From contig QAMI01000010.1 of assembly GCA_003150395.1 (NCBI GenBank), forward strand, positions 16,373 through 80,372: a stretch of 64,000 nt of DNA. Reading direction: 5' to 3'. The DNA is from Candidatus Gastranaerophilales bacterium. Lineage in GTDB: Bacteria > Cyanobacteriota > Vampirovibrionia > Gastranaerophilales > Gastranaerophilaceae. Numbering within the stretch: position 1 is the stretch's first letter; each line of letters begins with the position of its first letter. The notes under the pieces were generated by a model. That model had not been told where the DNA came from, did no database searches, and was given only the letters and a program-made list of their open reading frames with translations. The translations under genes and the position numbers were made by a program. Shown in pieces: positions 51,798-61,664 of the stretch.

Positions 51798-51883
51798 TGC
51801 GAAATTGAAAAATTTATCCATAAATATTTGACTTTTAAAAAAAACAGATAATAATGTTGGTGATGTCTCTTTTACTGATATAG

Positions 51884-51923
51884 TTCCCGTTCCTCACTCC
51901 TTTCAAAAAAAGAGGGGCGGGAA
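51884..51923. repeat. GC-rich inverted repeat
   Basis: TTCCCGTTCCTC (51884-51895) pairs with GAGGGGCGGGAA (51912-51923) over 12 bases with two wobble pairs. It stands out from AT-rich surroundings. Lies between the TPR gene start and the typA terminator. Confidence 0.5.
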
Positions 51924-51958
51924 TTCTTTATGCCCATAGTATTTTTTTATCTTTAAAT

Positions 51959-52003
51959 AAAAAAAAAACTACCGCAAAAGTGTGAAAATGACTTTTGCGG
52001 TAG
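51959..52003 (-). terminator. Terminator of typA
   Basis: Perfect 13-bp stem CTACCGCAAAAGT/ACTTTTGCGGTAG (51969-52003). On the minus strand it is followed by about ten Ts. Confidence 0.92.
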
Positions 52004-52021
52004 AACTTTTATATTATTCGA

Positions 52022-53821
52022 TTAATTATATATTTTCTTTGTTAAGTCAGCTTTTCTAATTCTTACATTTTGAGGGGTAATTTCAACAAGCTCGTCATCT
52101 GCAATGTACTCCATACATTCTTCAAGTGTCATTTCTTTGTGTGCTTGAAGTGTTACCATTACGTCAGCTGTTGCACTTCTCATATTTGTAAGTTTTTTTG
52201 TTTTACAGATGTTAACAACTATATCCTGCGGTTTGTTGCATTCACCGATAATCATTCCGCGGTAAACCTTTGTCTTGGGAGTTACAAAAAATACTCCGCG
52301 ATCTTCATATTGAGCAAGTGCGTATGGAATAGCTTCACCTTGCTCGTGGGCAATGATTGAACCGTTTCTCTGGCGCGGAATATCACCTGCAAAAGGTCTG
52401 TAATGCAAGAATGTGTGATACATAATACCTTCGCCGCGTGTCATTCTGATGAATTCGCTTCTGAAACCAATTAAACCGCGTGCCGGAATGTGGAAAGTCA
52501 TTGTTGTTCTGCCTTTTGCATTATTCATTTCTTTCATTTCAGCTTTTCTGCCTGAAAGTCTGTCAATGCAGCTTCCAGCACAGTTTTCAGGAACGTCAAC
52601 GATTAAGTTTTCGTAAGGTTCGCAATGTTCGCCGTTAATTGATTTGTAAATAACTTCGGGTTTTGAAACCTGAAATTCGTAGCCTTCGCGGCGCATTGTC
52701 TCTATTAAAATACCTAAATGAAGCTCGCCTCTGCCAGAAACTCTGAAAACATCAGTTGAATCAGTATCTTCAACACGCAAACTTACATTTTTTTCAAGCT
52801 CATCGTAAAGTCTTTTTCTGATTTGGCGTGAAGTTACAAATTTACCTTCAGTTCCTGCAAAAGGGCTGTCATTTACTGAAAAATTCATCTGAAGTGTTGG
52901 TTCATCTACTTTAATCAACGGCAAAGGCTGCGGGTCCGAAATTGAGCATATGCTTTCACCGATTTGCACATCAGAAAATCCTGCAATGCCAACAATATCA
53001 CCAGCACAAGCTTCTTCAATTTCAACTCTGCCCAGGTCATGAAATCCATAGAGTTTTGTGATTTTTCCGCGTTCTTGCGAGCCGTCACCATGAATAACGC
53101 AAACTTGTTCTTGAGATTTTATAGACCCGTTTTCAATTCTACCAATTACAATTCTTCCTACATACTCGTTATAGTCAAGCGTTGTGGCTCTAAATTGGAA
53201 TGGTTTTGAGGCATCACCTGCCGGCGGCTGAATGTTTTCTAAAATAGAATCCAAAAGCGGTATCATATCTTTTCTTTCATCATCCAAATCTTTTATTGCA
53301 AACCCGTTCAAACTGCTTGCAAATATAAATGGGAAATCAAGCAGTTCTTCGTTATCAGTTAATTCGGTAAACAAATCGAAAACTTTATCCAATGCTGTTA
53401 AAGGTTCAGCTGCGGGTTTGTCGATTTTGTTAATAACAACAATGATTTTCAATCCTAATTCAAGTGCCTTTGATAAAACAAATCTTGTCTGAGGCATCGG
53501 TCCTTCTGCAGCATCAACAATTAAAAGCGCGCCGTCAACCATTCCAAGAACGCGTTCAACTTCACCGCCGAAGTCTGCGTGGCCTGGTGTATCGACAACA
53601 TTAATTTTTGTATTTTTATAATTGATTGAAATGTTTTTTGACAGAATAGTTATGCCGCGTTCTCTTTCGAGGTCGTTGCTGTCAAGAACTCTTTCCTGAA
53701 CCTGCTGATTTGCACGGAATGCTCCGGCCTGCTTTAACAAACAATCGACAAGTGTTGTTTTTCCGTGGTCAACGTGAGCGATTATTGCGATATTTCTGAT
53801 ATTTTCATTTTTATTTGTCAT
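52022..53821 (-). CDS. typA: Translational GTPase TypA/BipA
   Basis: Ribosome-associated GTPase for assembly and stress growth. 599 residues from ATG 53821, preceded by GGCGG; an ATG at 53833 would add four residues. G motifs: [12 protein letters not shown] (G1), GITILSKN (G2), [11 protein letters not shown] (G3), NKID (G4). Domain V and the TypA C-terminal domain follow, with [21 protein letters not shown] and [21 protein letters not shown]. Single gene with own terminator. Confidence 0.97.
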   Translation of the reverse strand: MTNKNENIRNIAIIAHVDHGKTTLVDCLLKQAGAFRANQQVQERVLDSNDLERERGITILSKNISINYKNTKINVVDTPGHADFGGEVERVLGMVDGALLIVDAAEGPMPQTRFVLSKALELGLKIIVVINKIDKPAAEPLTALDKVFDLFTELTDNEELLDFPFIFASSLNGFAIKDLDDERKDMIPLLDSILENIQPPAGDASKPFQFRATTLDYNEYVGRIVIGRIENGSIKSQEQVCVIHGDGSQERGKITKLYGFHDLGRVEIEEACAGDIVGIAGFSDVQIGESICSISDPQPLPLIKVDEPTLQMNFSVNDSPFAGTEGKFVTSRQIRKRLYDELEKNVSLRVEDTDSTDVFRVSGRGELHLGILIETMRREGYEFQVSKPEVIYKSINGEHCEPYENLIVDVPENCAGSCIDRLSGRKAEMKEMNNAKGRTTMTFHIPARGLIGFRSEFIRMTRGEGIMYHTFLHYRPFAGDIPRQRNGSIIAHEQGEAIPYALAQYEDRGVFFVTPKTKVYRGMIIGECNKPQDIVVNICKTKKLTNMRSATADVMVTLQAHKEMTLEECMEYIADDELVEITPQNVRIRKADLTKKIYN

Positions 53822-53986
53822 ATTTTCCGCCATTTATATTTAAAAGTAACTTTTATTAAAAAACAAAGCACAAAAATTTTTGCGCTAGTGTATTTTTTAC
53901 ACTTATATTTTATTCTTATCATAAAAATTTTTCAAGTTAAGAAGATGTGTTGATAATATTATTTAACATAAGCAAATTGTTTATGA

Positions 53987-54001
53987 TAAAATTCAGTTAT
54001 G
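53987..54001 (+). promoter_or_regulatory. -10 box six bases before ATG (leaderless pattern)
   Basis: TAAAAT, TCAGTT, ATG 53999. A possible -35, TTAACA, lies 18 bases upstream of the -10. No Shine-Dalgarno. Confidence 0.55.
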
Positions 54002-55060
54002 AATAATTCAGGTAAAAAAGCCGTTGTTGCACTAAGCGGCGGAGTAGACAGCTCTGTTGCGGCGTTATTGCTAAAACAACAGGGATATGAAGTTATTGGA
54101 TTAACCGGCAAAATGGTTAACACGCCAGCTGCTGAAACCGTTGTTCAAAATGCGAAAGCTGTAGCAGACAGTCTTGGCATTGAACATCATGTTTATCAGG
54201 CAAGCGAAATTTTCAAACAAAAAGTTATTGACTATTTTGAAAATACTTACCAAAGCGGAAAAACTCCAAATCCCTGCATAATGTGCAATAAATTTATTAA
54301 GTGGGGGCTTCTGCTTGATTATGCTATTGAAACTTTGGGGGCAGATGTTTATGCAACCGGTCATTACGCAAATATAGAAAACGAAAACGGTATTTTTAAG
54401 CTTTATCCGGCGGCTGATGAACATAAAGACCAGCTTTATTTTCTTTGCCGTCTGAGCCAAAATCAGCTTTCCAAAACTGTTTTTCCGCTGTCGAAGTTTA
54501 CTAAATCCGAGGTTCGAGATATTGCGGCAAAATACAATCTTCCTACTAAATCTTCAAAGGAAAGTCAGGATATTTGTTTTATCCAAAAGCCGATGACTTC
54601 AAAAAAATATTTGATCGAAAAATTCGGGATAAAGCATGGAGATTTCATAGATATTTTGACAGACAAAAAATGGGGTGAACATGAAGGCTGTTATCAATAC
54701 ACAATCGGCCAGCGCAAAGGTATTGGCATTGCCGCGCCATATCCGTTGTATGTCATAAAAATTGATGCGCAGAAAAATATTGTCTACGTCGGCCGTGAGG
54801 AAGATAATTACAAAACAAATCTTAAAATCAATGATTTAAACATTGTCGATACAACTTTTAACAATAATTCAAAAGAATTTGATGCTATGGTAAAAATACG
54901 CTATAACATGCATGCAAAAAAAGCGCACGTGAAGTTGTTTGATAGCTTTGCTGACATAACTTTTTATGAGCCTGTTAATTCTGTAACATCAGGTCAGGCC
55001 GGTGTAATTTACGATTTAAACGACGGACATTTAATCGGCGGCGGCGTTGTTGTGGATTAA
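53999..55060 (+). CDS. mnmA: tRNA-specific 2-thiouridylase MnmA
   Basis: Adds sulfur to U34 of tRNA-Glu, -Gln and -Lys. 353 residues. PP-loop VVALSGGVDSSVAALLL (~res. 9-25), first catalytic Cys in NPCIMCNKFIKWG, ATGHYA, and second catalytic Cys in SKESQDICFI. C-terminal beta-barrel domain with YTIGQRKGIGI and GQAGVIYD. Likely leaderless. Upstream is the divergent typA. Confidence 0.95.
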   Translation: MNNSGKKAVVALSGGVDSSVAALLLKQQGYEVIGLTGKMVNTPAAETVVQNAKAVADSLGIEHHVYQASEIFKQKVIDYFENTYQSGKTPNPCIMCNKFIKWGLLLDYAIETLGADVYATGHYANIENENGIFKLYPAADEHKDQLYFLCRLSQNQLSKTVFPLSKFTKSEVRDIAAKYNLPTKSSKESQDICFIQKPMTSKKYLIEKFGIKHGDFIDILTDKKWGEHEGCYQYTIGQRKGIGIAAPYPLYVIKIDAQKNIVYVGREEDNYKTNLKINDLNIVDTTFNNNSKEFDAMVKIRYNMHAKKAHVKLFDSFADITFYEPVNSVTSGQAGVIYDLNDGHLIGGGVVVD

Positions 55061-55122
55061 ACTTTTTCCTGTCTTGTAAAAAAATATTGTAGTTGTATCA
55101 TGAATTTATAGAGGAGGGATTT

Positions 55123-56541
55123 ATGTACAACCCGAAGTCACACAAAGCCGAAGAATTTATTAATCATGAAGAAGTTCTTGCATCTATAAATTATGCAGAA
55201 GAAAACAAAAATAATCTTGAATTAATTGATAAGATTTTAGAGAAAGCAAAACTCGGAAAAGGGCTTTCACACCGCGAAGCCGCTGTTCTTCTTGCGTGCG
55301 AAATCGAGGAGAAAAACAAAGAGATTTTTGCGCTTGCCGAAAAAATTAAAAAAGATTATTACGGCAACAGAATCGTGCTTTTTGCACCTCTATATCTTTC
55401 AAATTATTGTGTGAATGGTTGCGTTTACTGCCCTTATCATGCCAAAAACAAGCATATTCCGCGTAAAAAACTTACCCAGGATGACATACGCAGAGAAGTT
55501 ATTGCTCTTCAGGATATGGGTCACAAAAGGCTTACGATTGAGGCCGGCGAAGACCCTGTTAATAACCCGATTGAATATATTTTGGAGTCTATCAAAACGA
55601 TTTATTCAATCAAACACAAAAACGGTGCAATCCGCCGTGTGAATGTCAACATTGCCGCGACAACAGTGGAAAATTACCAAAAACTTCATGAAGCCGGAAT
55701 TGGGACATATATTTTATTTCAGGAAACATATAACAAAGAAAGTTATGAAAAACTTCATCCGACAGGGCCTAAGCACAATTACGCATATCACACAGAAGCC
55801 ATGGACAGAGCTATGCAAGGCGGAATTGATGATGTGGGTTTAGGTGTTCTTTTCGGGCTTGAAGGTTATAAATACGAATTTTCTGCTCTTTTAATGCATG
55901 CAGAACATTTGGAAGCTGCATTTGGTGTCGGTCCACATACAATCAGTGTTCCAAGGATTAAAAAAGCTGACGACATTGACCCTGACGCTTTCGACAACGG
56001 AATTGACGATGATACATTCGCAAAAATTGCCGCATGCATTAGAATTGCAGTTCCGTACACAGGTATGATTATTTCAACCCGCGAAAGCGAAGAATGTCGT
56101 GAAAGACTTTTACACCTTGGAGTTTCTCAAATTTCAGGCGGGTCGAAAACCAGTGTCGGCGGCTATTTTGAACCAATGCCCGAAAAAGATGATTCTGCGC
56201 AGTTTGATGTTTCTGACAGGCGCCCGCTTGATGAAGTAATCAGGTGGCTTATGGAATTGGGGTATCTTCCAAGCTTTTGTACTGCATGCTATGGCAGCGG
56301 AAGAACTGGTGACAGGTTTATGGAAATCTGCAAGGACCAGCAAATCCACAATTTCTGTCATCCGAACGCAATTATGACATTGAAAGAATATTTAGAAGAT
56401 TACGCGTCGCCTGAAACCAAAGCCATCGGAGAAAAGCTTATTGAACGCGAAGTTCAAACGCTTGAAAATCAAAAAATTAAAGAAACGGTTGAAGAGGATT
56501 TAGTCAAAATCCATAACGGCGAAAGAGATTTTAAATTTTAA
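55123..56541 (+). CDS. hydG: [FeFe]-hydrogenase maturase HydG (radical SAM)
   Basis: Cleaves tyrosine to deliver CO and CN ligands for the hydrogenase H-cluster. 472 residues from ATG 55123 with AGGAGGG upstream. Radical SAM cysteines CVNGCVYC (C-x3-C-x2-C), TIEAGEDPVNNP, and the HydG-specific C-terminal cluster motif with CTACYGSGRTGDRFM then a third Cys in HNFCHPNA. ThiH shares the fold but lacks this C-terminal pattern. hydE, hydF and the hydrogenase itself are not in the window. Indicates anaerobic fermentative metabolism. Confidence 0.93.
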   Translation: MYNPKSHKAEEFINHEEVLASINYAEENKNNLELIDKILEKAKLGKGLSHREAAVLLACEIEEKNKEIFALAEKIKKDYYGNRIVLFAPLYLSNYCVNGCVYCPYHAKNKHIPRKKLTQDDIRREVIALQDMGHKRLTIEAGEDPVNNPIEYILESIKTIYSIKHKNGAIRRVNVNIAATTVENYQKLHEAGIGTYILFQETYNKESYEKLHPTGPKHNYAYHTEAMDRAMQGGIDDVGLGVLFGLEGYKYEFSALLMHAEHLEAAFGVGPHTISVPRIKKADDIDPDAFDNGIDDDTFAKIAACIRIAVPYTGMIISTRESEECRERLLHLGVSQISGGSKTSVGGYFEPMPEKDDSAQFDVSDRRPLDEVIRWLMELGYLPSFCTACYGSGRTGDRFMEICKDQQIHNFCHPNAIMTLKEYLEDYASPETKAIGEKLIEREVQTLENQKIKETVEEDLVKIHNGERDFKF

Positions 56542-57566
56542 TCTGTAAACCTTGATTTGAGGTTTTTAATGAATATTTTTGTGAATGGGCGTTTGAAATA
56601 TCCCCAAAGTTTCAAATCCTGCATTTGCATGGCTTTTCCGTCTTTGCAAACAATCGTAAGCGAGCGGATTTTGTAATCTTTTGAGATAATTTCGCCAGGT
56701 TTGCCTTTAATTTCCTCGTGTGCATTTTCTGGTTGTTCTGACTGCACAATATTTTTAAACAAAGTCTCTGTGAGAGTCGCATTTTGCGGTGCTAAAATTT
56801 TTACTTTGTATGGATTAACTTTAAAAAAACATTTTCCTATTGTTATGTAGCAGGGAAGCCAAGGATGGAGTGCGCGTATTGTTGCATAAATTTCTTCGGA
56901 AGTTTTGTTTTTGAAATCAAGCATTTTTAAACATTCGTCAATATTCCCAAAATAAGTTGCACGGCTTTCATTCTGTTTTATCGGGATAATAACTTCAGAT
57001 TGGATTTTTCTGAAAAATTCTGATGCTATTTCGCGTCCTGCAGAGAACGTCCGTTCTCGCAATTCTTTTCCTGTGTCAGAGGCGAGAATATCAATTTCTT
57101 TTTGCAAAAGAATTGCACCGGTGTCAAGGTTTTCATCCATAAGGTGAAGTGTAATTCCTGTTTTTTTCTCTCCACGCAAAATCACCTGCATATATGGATT
57201 TGGTCCTCTGTAACGCGGCAAAAGCGATGGGTGAAGATTAACTGTACCAATTTTTGGCATTGAAAATGTTTTTCTCTCCAGTTTTTCCCGCCAGGTTCCG
57301 ACCATAATAATATCTGCATTTGTTTTTAAAACATATTCACGAAATTCCTCGGAATTTGCGGACTTGCATTTAATTTCGGGCAATTTGTATTTTTTTATGA
57401 GCGTCAAGTCGTGCGAAGTTTTGAATAAATCATGCAGGAAAAGTTTGAAATTTGTCAAAGTAGTTCTTTCATATCGAAAAACACCTGCTATTTCAACGCC
57501 GGAATCTCTTGCGCTTTCAATCATATTAGCAAGCATTTGACCTTTGCCTAAAAGAATTACTCTCAT
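56538..57566 (-). CDS. Formyltransferase-family protein (Fmt-like)
   Basis: 342 residues. N-terminal formyl-transferase domain: RVILLGKGQMLANMI, the catalytic region VNLHPSLLPRYRGPNPYMQVI (Asn-x-His, SLLPRYRG) and MDENLDTGAILLQKEI (Asp). The C-terminal half has the layout of the OB domain seen in methionyl-tRNA formyltransferase, but is divergent. Could be Fmt itself or an ArnA-like sugar/amine formyltransferase. It overlaps the 3' end of hydG by four bases (convergent). Confidence 0.75.
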   Translation of the reverse strand: MRVILLGKGQMLANMIESARDSGVEIAGVFRYERTTLTNFKLFLHDLFKTSHDLTLIKKYKLPEIKCKSANSEEFREYVLKTNADIIMVGTWREKLERKTFSMPKIGTVNLHPSLLPRYRGPNPYMQVILRGEKKTGITLHLMDENLDTGAILLQKEIDILASDTGKELRERTFSAGREIASEFFRKIQSEVIIPIKQNESRATYFGNIDECLKMLDFKNKTSEEIYATIRALHPWLPCYITIGKCFFKVNPYKVKILAPQNATLTETLFKNIVQSEQPENAHEEIKGKPGEIISKDYKIRSLTIVCKDGKAMQMQDLKLWGYFKRPFTKIFIKNLKSRFTD

Positions 57567-57635
57567 ACCCTACCTGTCGATTTTTATCTGTTGGCTGCAC
57601 AACTACCTTTACAATAAGCAGGAAAGCTTCTATTT

Positions 57636-58088
57636 TTAGTATCTTGATTTTGAAGCTCTATCCATTTCGCGTTTCTGGTCTTTTTTAGTAATGTCGTCGC
57701 GTTTGTCGTGAAGTTTTTTACCTTTTGCAAGTCCGATTTCTACTTTTGCAAACCCGTGTGTTAGAAAAACTTCAAGCGGAACAATTGAGTAACCATCTTT
57801 TTTGACTTTTGAATGCATTTTAAGGATTTCTTTTTTCGTAAGAAGTAGTTTACGCGTGCGTTCTGCCTTATGATTAAAGCGGTTTCCCTGCTCATAAGGC
57901 GAAATATGGCAATTATAAAGGAAAATTTCGTTATCTTCTATTTTGCAGAAAGAATCTTTCAAGTTGATTGCGTTTTTGCGAATTGATTTAATTTCAGTTC
58001 CAGTCAACACAATTCCGGCTACGTATTTGTCGAAAATTGTGTAGTCGTGATAAGCTTTTCTGTTTGTGGTGATAACTTTTTTCTCCAT
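57636..58088 (-). CDS. smpB: SsrA-binding protein SmpB
   Basis: Binds tmRNA and brings it to stalled ribosomes. 150 residues. Motifs: TTNRKAYHDYTIFDKYVAGI, VLTGTEIKSIRKNAINLKDSF, FLYNCHISPYEQGNRFNH, and the basic tail KGKKLHDKRDDITKKDQKREMDR. The tmRNA gene was not found here. The start has the leaderless pattern. Confidence 0.96.
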   Translation of the reverse strand: MEKKVITTNRKAYHDYTIFDKYVAGIVLTGTEIKSIRKNAINLKDSFCKIEDNEIFLYNCHISPYEQGNRFNHKAERTRKLLLTKKEILKMHSKVKKDGYSIVPLEVFLTHGFAKVEIGLAKGKKLHDKRDDITKKDQKREMDRASKSRY

Positions 58089-58100
58089 AATTAGATTTTA
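58086..58100 (-). promoter_or_regulatory. Extended -10 six bases before ATG (leaderless pattern)
   Basis: On the minus strand: TGC directly before TAAAAT, then CTAATT and ATG 58088. No Shine-Dalgarno. Confidence 0.55.
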
Positions 58101-58114
58101 GCATAAAAATAATT

Positions 58115-58867
58115 CTATAAATTCTTTCTGATTTTTTCAAGTGTTTTAGCTAAAGTTTCTTCTATAAATTTGATTTTTTCTTCAAAATGAAAATCCGAAC
58201 CGTCATCGCATTTTAATTTTTTCTTCAATGTATTTTTATAAATTTCTTGAATTTTTTCGTAATATTTTGCGCCTTCTTTATATGCATTAACTTCTTCTGT
58301 AAGGCGGTATCTCCAGCTTTGTAAAATAGTGATTTGATCTTTTGGTTGAAATTTTTCAATATATGCAGGAAGCGCTATTTTTATTAAATCCGGATCGCCA
58401 TGCTTATTGTATAGCTTGTCGTGATAAAATTTATTAGTTTCAATATTTAATTTATTCTCATGCATTGCACAAGCATTTTTTATATGTTTCGGGTTTGTAA
58501 TTTCGAAAAAATAATGAAACGTTTCATGCATAAATATATTTATATTACGTAAATACATTTTTTTGCCGAATTTGTTCAAAGGAACATAAATATCATAACT
58601 TACAACCTTTTTTTTGTTGCACATTAGTGCTGTATTGCCGACGAAATCTTTCGGGTTTGCGTTTTTTAAGGTAAAGTTGGTTTGCCCATTATGCACGTTT
58701 TTAAGTTTCTGAGTGAACACGTCTTTGTCCAGCCATTTGCCTTTAAAGCTTTGGCAAATGCTGTTAAAGAGTTTTTCGTTATACAGTTTTGCAAGCTCTA
58801 AACGTTCCTGCGCTGAACCTTTGCAAATTTTTAGGGGTAATTTTGCAGTTTTTCCGACTTTAAGCAT
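58115..58867 (-). CDS. Hypothetical protein with HExxH-type motif
   Basis: 250 residues, lysine-rich, no signal peptide. NIFMHETFHYFFEITN (~res. 145-160) holds H-E-x-x-H, the core of zinc metalloproteases, and a third ligand could be Glu or His in CAMHENKLNIETNKFYH ~20 residues on. The rest was not recognised. A predicted intracellular protease is possible; the motif alone can occur by chance. Separate from smpB by 26 bases on the same strand. Confidence 0.6.
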   Translation of the reverse strand: MLKVGKTAKLPLKICKGSAQERLELAKLYNEKLFNSICQSFKGKWLDKDVFTQKLKNVHNGQTNFTLKNANPKDFVGNTALMCNKKKVVSYDIYVPLNKFGKKMYLRNINIFMHETFHYFFEITNPKHIKNACAMHENKLNIETNKFYHDKLYNKHGDPDLIKIALPAYIEKFQPKDQITILQSWRYRLTEEVNAYKEGAKYYEKIQEIYKNTLKKKLKCDDGSDFHFEEKIKFIEETLAKTLEKIRKNL

Positions 58868-58898
58868 ATTTTTATAAAACAGCTAAAATTTATTTTTG

Positions 58899-59861
58899 CT
58901 ATTTATATAAAAAACATTTTACACAATGTCCATCAGAAATTTTCGTGACTTCGGGTTCGTTTTCTTTACATTTGAGCATAACTTTAGGGCAGCGTGTGTG
59001 AAATTTGCAGCCTTGCGGAGGATTTGAAGGCGATGGAAGTTCACCTTTTAGTAAAATCTTTTCTTGAACTTCGTTCTGAATTTTGGGAATTGCACTTAAC
59101 AAGGCTTGAGTATATGGATGCTTTGGATTTGTAAAAATTTCTTCCACAGTGCCGATTTCGACAATTTCTCCAAGATACATTATTGCAACACGGTCTGCAA
59201 GAAATTTGATGACGCTTAAGTCATGAGTAATTAACAAAAATGTGAGGTTGTAGTTTTCTTTGAGCTCTTTCAAAAGATTAATTATCTGCGCCTGAATACT
59301 AACGTCAAGTGCGCTTACAGGTTCATCAGCAAGAACAAATTCAGGGTTTAAAACGAGTGCTCTTGCAATTGCAATTCTTTGGCGCTGACCCCCCGAAAAT
59401 TCATGAGGATAAAGAGAAAGGCATTCTTTATCCATGCCGACTTTGCAGGCTGTTTCTATAATTATTTTATCAATTTCATCGTTTGTGAGATTTGTGTTAA
59501 TTTTAAGCGGTTCTTTAAGTGTGTCGTAAATTTTCATTTTCGGGTCAAGGCTTGAGTAAGGATTTTGGAAAATCATTTGGGCTTTTTTTCTGAAATTTTT
59601 CAGTTCATCGGGTTGCATTTTAAGCATATTTTTTTTGTTAAATATTATTTCACCGCTTTTTGAAGGTTCAAGTTTTATAATTGCTTTTGCGAGTGTTGAT
59701 TTTCCGCATCCGGATTCGCCGGCCAATGCGAGTATTTCGCCTTTTTTTATTTCAAGATTAACTCCGTTTACGGCATGAATTGTCTCTGTTCCGCCCAAAA
59801 TTCCTTTATTGGTTTTATATTCAACATATAAATTTTTAATTTCTACAATATTTTCGCTCAT
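58899..59861 (-). CDS. Oligopeptide/dipeptide ABC transporter ATP-binding protein (OppF/DppF type)
   Basis: 320 residues. Walker A LAGESGCGKSTLAKA (~res. 43-57), Q-loop MIFQNPYSSLDPKM, signature FSGGQRQRIAIARAL, Walker B FVLADEPVSALD. The C-terminal extension GCKFHTRCPKVMLKCKENEP with four Cys is the iron-sulfur-like tail of OppD/OppF proteins. Normally found with a second ATPase, two permeases and a binding protein; none lie next to it, so the rest of the transporter must be elsewhere. Confidence 0.9.
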   Translation of the reverse strand: MSENIVEIKNLYVEYKTNKGILGGTETIHAVNGVNLEIKKGEILALAGESGCGKSTLAKAIIKLEPSKSGEIIFNKKNMLKMQPDELKNFRKKAQMIFQNPYSSLDPKMKIYDTLKEPLKINTNLTNDEIDKIIIETACKVGMDKECLSLYPHEFSGGQRQRIAIARALVLNPEFVLADEPVSALDVSIQAQIINLLKELKENYNLTFLLITHDLSVIKFLADRVAIMYLGEIVEIGTVEEIFTNPKHPYTQALLSAIPKIQNEVQEKILLKGELPSPSNPPQGCKFHTRCPKVMLKCKENEPEVTKISDGHCVKCFLYK

Positions 59862-59915
59862 AAAAAGAGTTTATACTATTTGCTTTGTAATTTCAATTGC
59901 CAGTCAGGCACCTTG

Positions 59916-59958
59916 CCAAAAAGCCCATGCTTTTATTGCATGAGCTTTTTGGTTTTTT
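59916..59958. terminator. Terminator between the SLH gene and the ABC gene
   Basis: CCAAAAAGCCCATGC and GCATGAGCTTTTTGG pair at 14 of 15 positions. TTTTTT follows on the plus strand; on the minus strand the T-run is inside the stem. It should separate the two minus-strand genes. Confidence 0.75.
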
Positions 59959-59979
59959 GAAGTTTTTACGGGAAAGATT

Positions 59980-61122
59980 TTATTCAATAATCCAGCCGTT
60001 TGTCAAATCAATCTTAATTGGGTTTAACAATTTTACGTCAACTGAATTGTCAGGGAAATTTTCAAGCTTCTCGCCTTTTAAAAGCGCTCTAACTATCTTC
60101 ATAAACCAGTTTCTGTGTTTTGTAATTTCTCCGCTTGCCAAAAATTTCGCAGTTTGGTCATTTTGCGTTACAATAAGATTGTTGTCAAGTACTAGTACGC
60201 CATTTCTGACAAACCACTTGCCTTTTCTTACGTCAAGAAGCTGACCTTTGAAGGTGGAACCTTTATAAATCAAAATATAATTTTCTTTTGTGACATAATT
60301 CATAGGTGCAACTGCAACATAAATATCTCCGGATTGATTTATTTGAGAACTTATTGCTTTTGTAAGTCTTATCGGAACGATTGAACCTGCCGGAATTGTT
60401 CCGATTGAACCTTGAACTGTTGCGCCTTCTATTACATAGCCTTCGCCCTGTTTCTTACTCATAACTTCAGCAAGTTTTGCATTCGGGTTAAGTCTTGCCT
60501 CTTCTATCATTCTGTAAAGTATTACAGAAACTTCTGCACGTGTTGCAGGGCGTGTTGCTTCTATCTTCTTAGAATTTTCTGAAGGAATTGTCACAAGCAT
60601 ATTCAAAATTTCAGCTTTTCCTGCAGGAATCAAGAACGATTCAGGAACAGAGGCTAAGTCTGAATACTGTTTTAATACTTCTACTGCTTTGATATCTGTA
60701 ATTTCCTGGGTTGTTAAAGCATTTACAGCCATTGTGATAGATTCTGCCCGGGATACAGAGTCATCGGGTCTAAAAAGAGTGCTTTCTGGTGAGTATGAAA
60801 TTAAATCGAAATATAAAGATTTTTGAATTGCATCATATGCCCAAAAATCAGGTGTGATATCAGTAAATTTTACAGGCTGAGCCACATGAATTCCATCTTG
60901 TCCAAGAGCTTTAATTGCCATACTTGCAAATTCTGCACGTGTTACATTTTCGTCCGGCTGAAATGTTCCGTCAGGATAGCCGACAATAATTCCTCTTTCG
61001 CTAAGTTCATTAATCTGTTTTGCCGCCCAGTGTGTGTCTGCAACATCCGGAAATGCAAAGGCGCAGCCGGCAGCAAATGTTAATACTAATATTGAGAGCA
61101 TTATTTTGAATATTTTTTTCAT
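59980..61122 (-). CDS. SLH-domain envelope protein
   Basis: 380 residues from ATG 61122 (AAGGAG six bases before); the open frame from 61161 is not supported. Signal peptide MKKIFKIMLSILVLTFAAG with a following Cys (possible lipobox) precedes three SLH repeats: FPDVADTHWAAKQI...GYPDGTFQP, FTDITPDFWAYDAI...FRPDDSVSRAE, and a degenerate third with TRAEVSVILYRM. The C-terminal ~170 residues are beta-rich (GTIPAGSIVPIRLTKAISS, YKGSTFKGQLLDV). SLH domains anchor outer-membrane or surface proteins to peptidoglycan in cyanobacteria. Confidence 0.88.
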   Translation of the reverse strand: MKKIFKIMLSILVLTFAAGCAFAFPDVADTHWAAKQINELSERGIIVGYPDGTFQPDENVTRAEFASMAIKALGQDGIHVAQPVKFTDITPDFWAYDAIQKSLYFDLISYSPESTLFRPDDSVSRAESITMAVNALTTQEITDIKAVEVLKQYSDLASVPESFLIPAGKAEILNMLVTIPSENSKKIEATRPATRAEVSVILYRMIEEARLNPNAKLAEVMSKKQGEGYVIEGATVQGSIGTIPAGSIVPIRLTKAISSQINQSGDIYVAVAPMNYVTKENYILIYKGSTFKGQLLDVRKGKWFVRNGVLVLDNNLIVTQNDQTAKFLASGEITKHRNWFMKIVRALLKGEKLENFPDNSVDVKLLNPIKIDLTNGWIIE

Positions 61123-61214
61123 ACTCATCTCCTTTTTTATACTAAATTCCATTAAAATCATACAATTAAAGCCTGTTCACTTCAAGCATGTAAATTTTTG
61201 TAAAATTGCAATAA

Positions 61215-61337
61215 CTTATTTCTGAAAATTATACCGGCACGGGAAACAATAGTATAATTGCTGACATCTCTAAAGAATATAAAATCAATTTATTAGAAAA
61301 AGAAGCTTATAAAGCTGGAACTTGGGCAACTATTTAA
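61215..61337 (+). pseudogene. Possible gene remnant (C-terminal tail only)
   Basis: A 40-codon open frame after TAA 61212 ends at TAA 61335-61337 and has no start codon. Its amino-acid make-up (IIADISKEYKINLLEKEAY) is protein-like rather than random. The rest of 61123-61376 shows nothing else. Weak evidence. Confidence 0.25.
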
Positions 61338-61376
61338 ACCTTCATTATGGAAAATTTAAACTTGACAAGCATATAA

Positions 61377-61405
61377 AAAAAGACTTCTATTATAGAAGTC
61401 TTTTT
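61377..61405 (-). terminator. Terminator of the tRNA cluster
   Basis: AAAAAGACTTCTA pairs with TAGAAGTCTTTTT around a 3-base loop, just downstream of tRNA-Tyr on the minus strand and followed by Ts there. Confidence 0.9.
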
Positions 61406-61407
61406 AA

Positions 61408-61493
<86 letters not shown>

Positions 61494-61512
61494 GTATTCT
61501 GTTTTCATAAAA

Positions 61513-61584
61513 TGCCTTTGACGGGATTTGAACCCGTGGCCTCTCCCTTACCAAGGGAGTGCGCTACCCCTGCGCCACAAAGGC
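61513..61584 (-). tRNA. tRNA-Thr (GGT)
   Basis: Minus strand. Acceptor GCCTTTG/CAAAGGC, anticodon stem CTCCC/GGGAG with loop TTGGTAA (anticodon GGT), T-loop GTTCAAATC. CCA is not encoded. Confidence 0.96.
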
Positions 61585-61630
61585 ATACTTGCATTTTTTC
61601 TAACGCGCCCTCTGGAGTGCTTCCCTCTCG

Positions 61631-61653
61631 AAAAAAGATACATAATCTTTTTT
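61631..61653. terminator. Terminator-like hairpin between tRNA genes
   Basis: AAAAAAGAT and ATCTTTTTT, perfect 9-bp stem with ACATA loop. It lies between the two tRNA-Thr genes and could separate their transcripts. Confidence 0.6.
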
Positions 61654-61664
61654 CTCGGCAGAGT

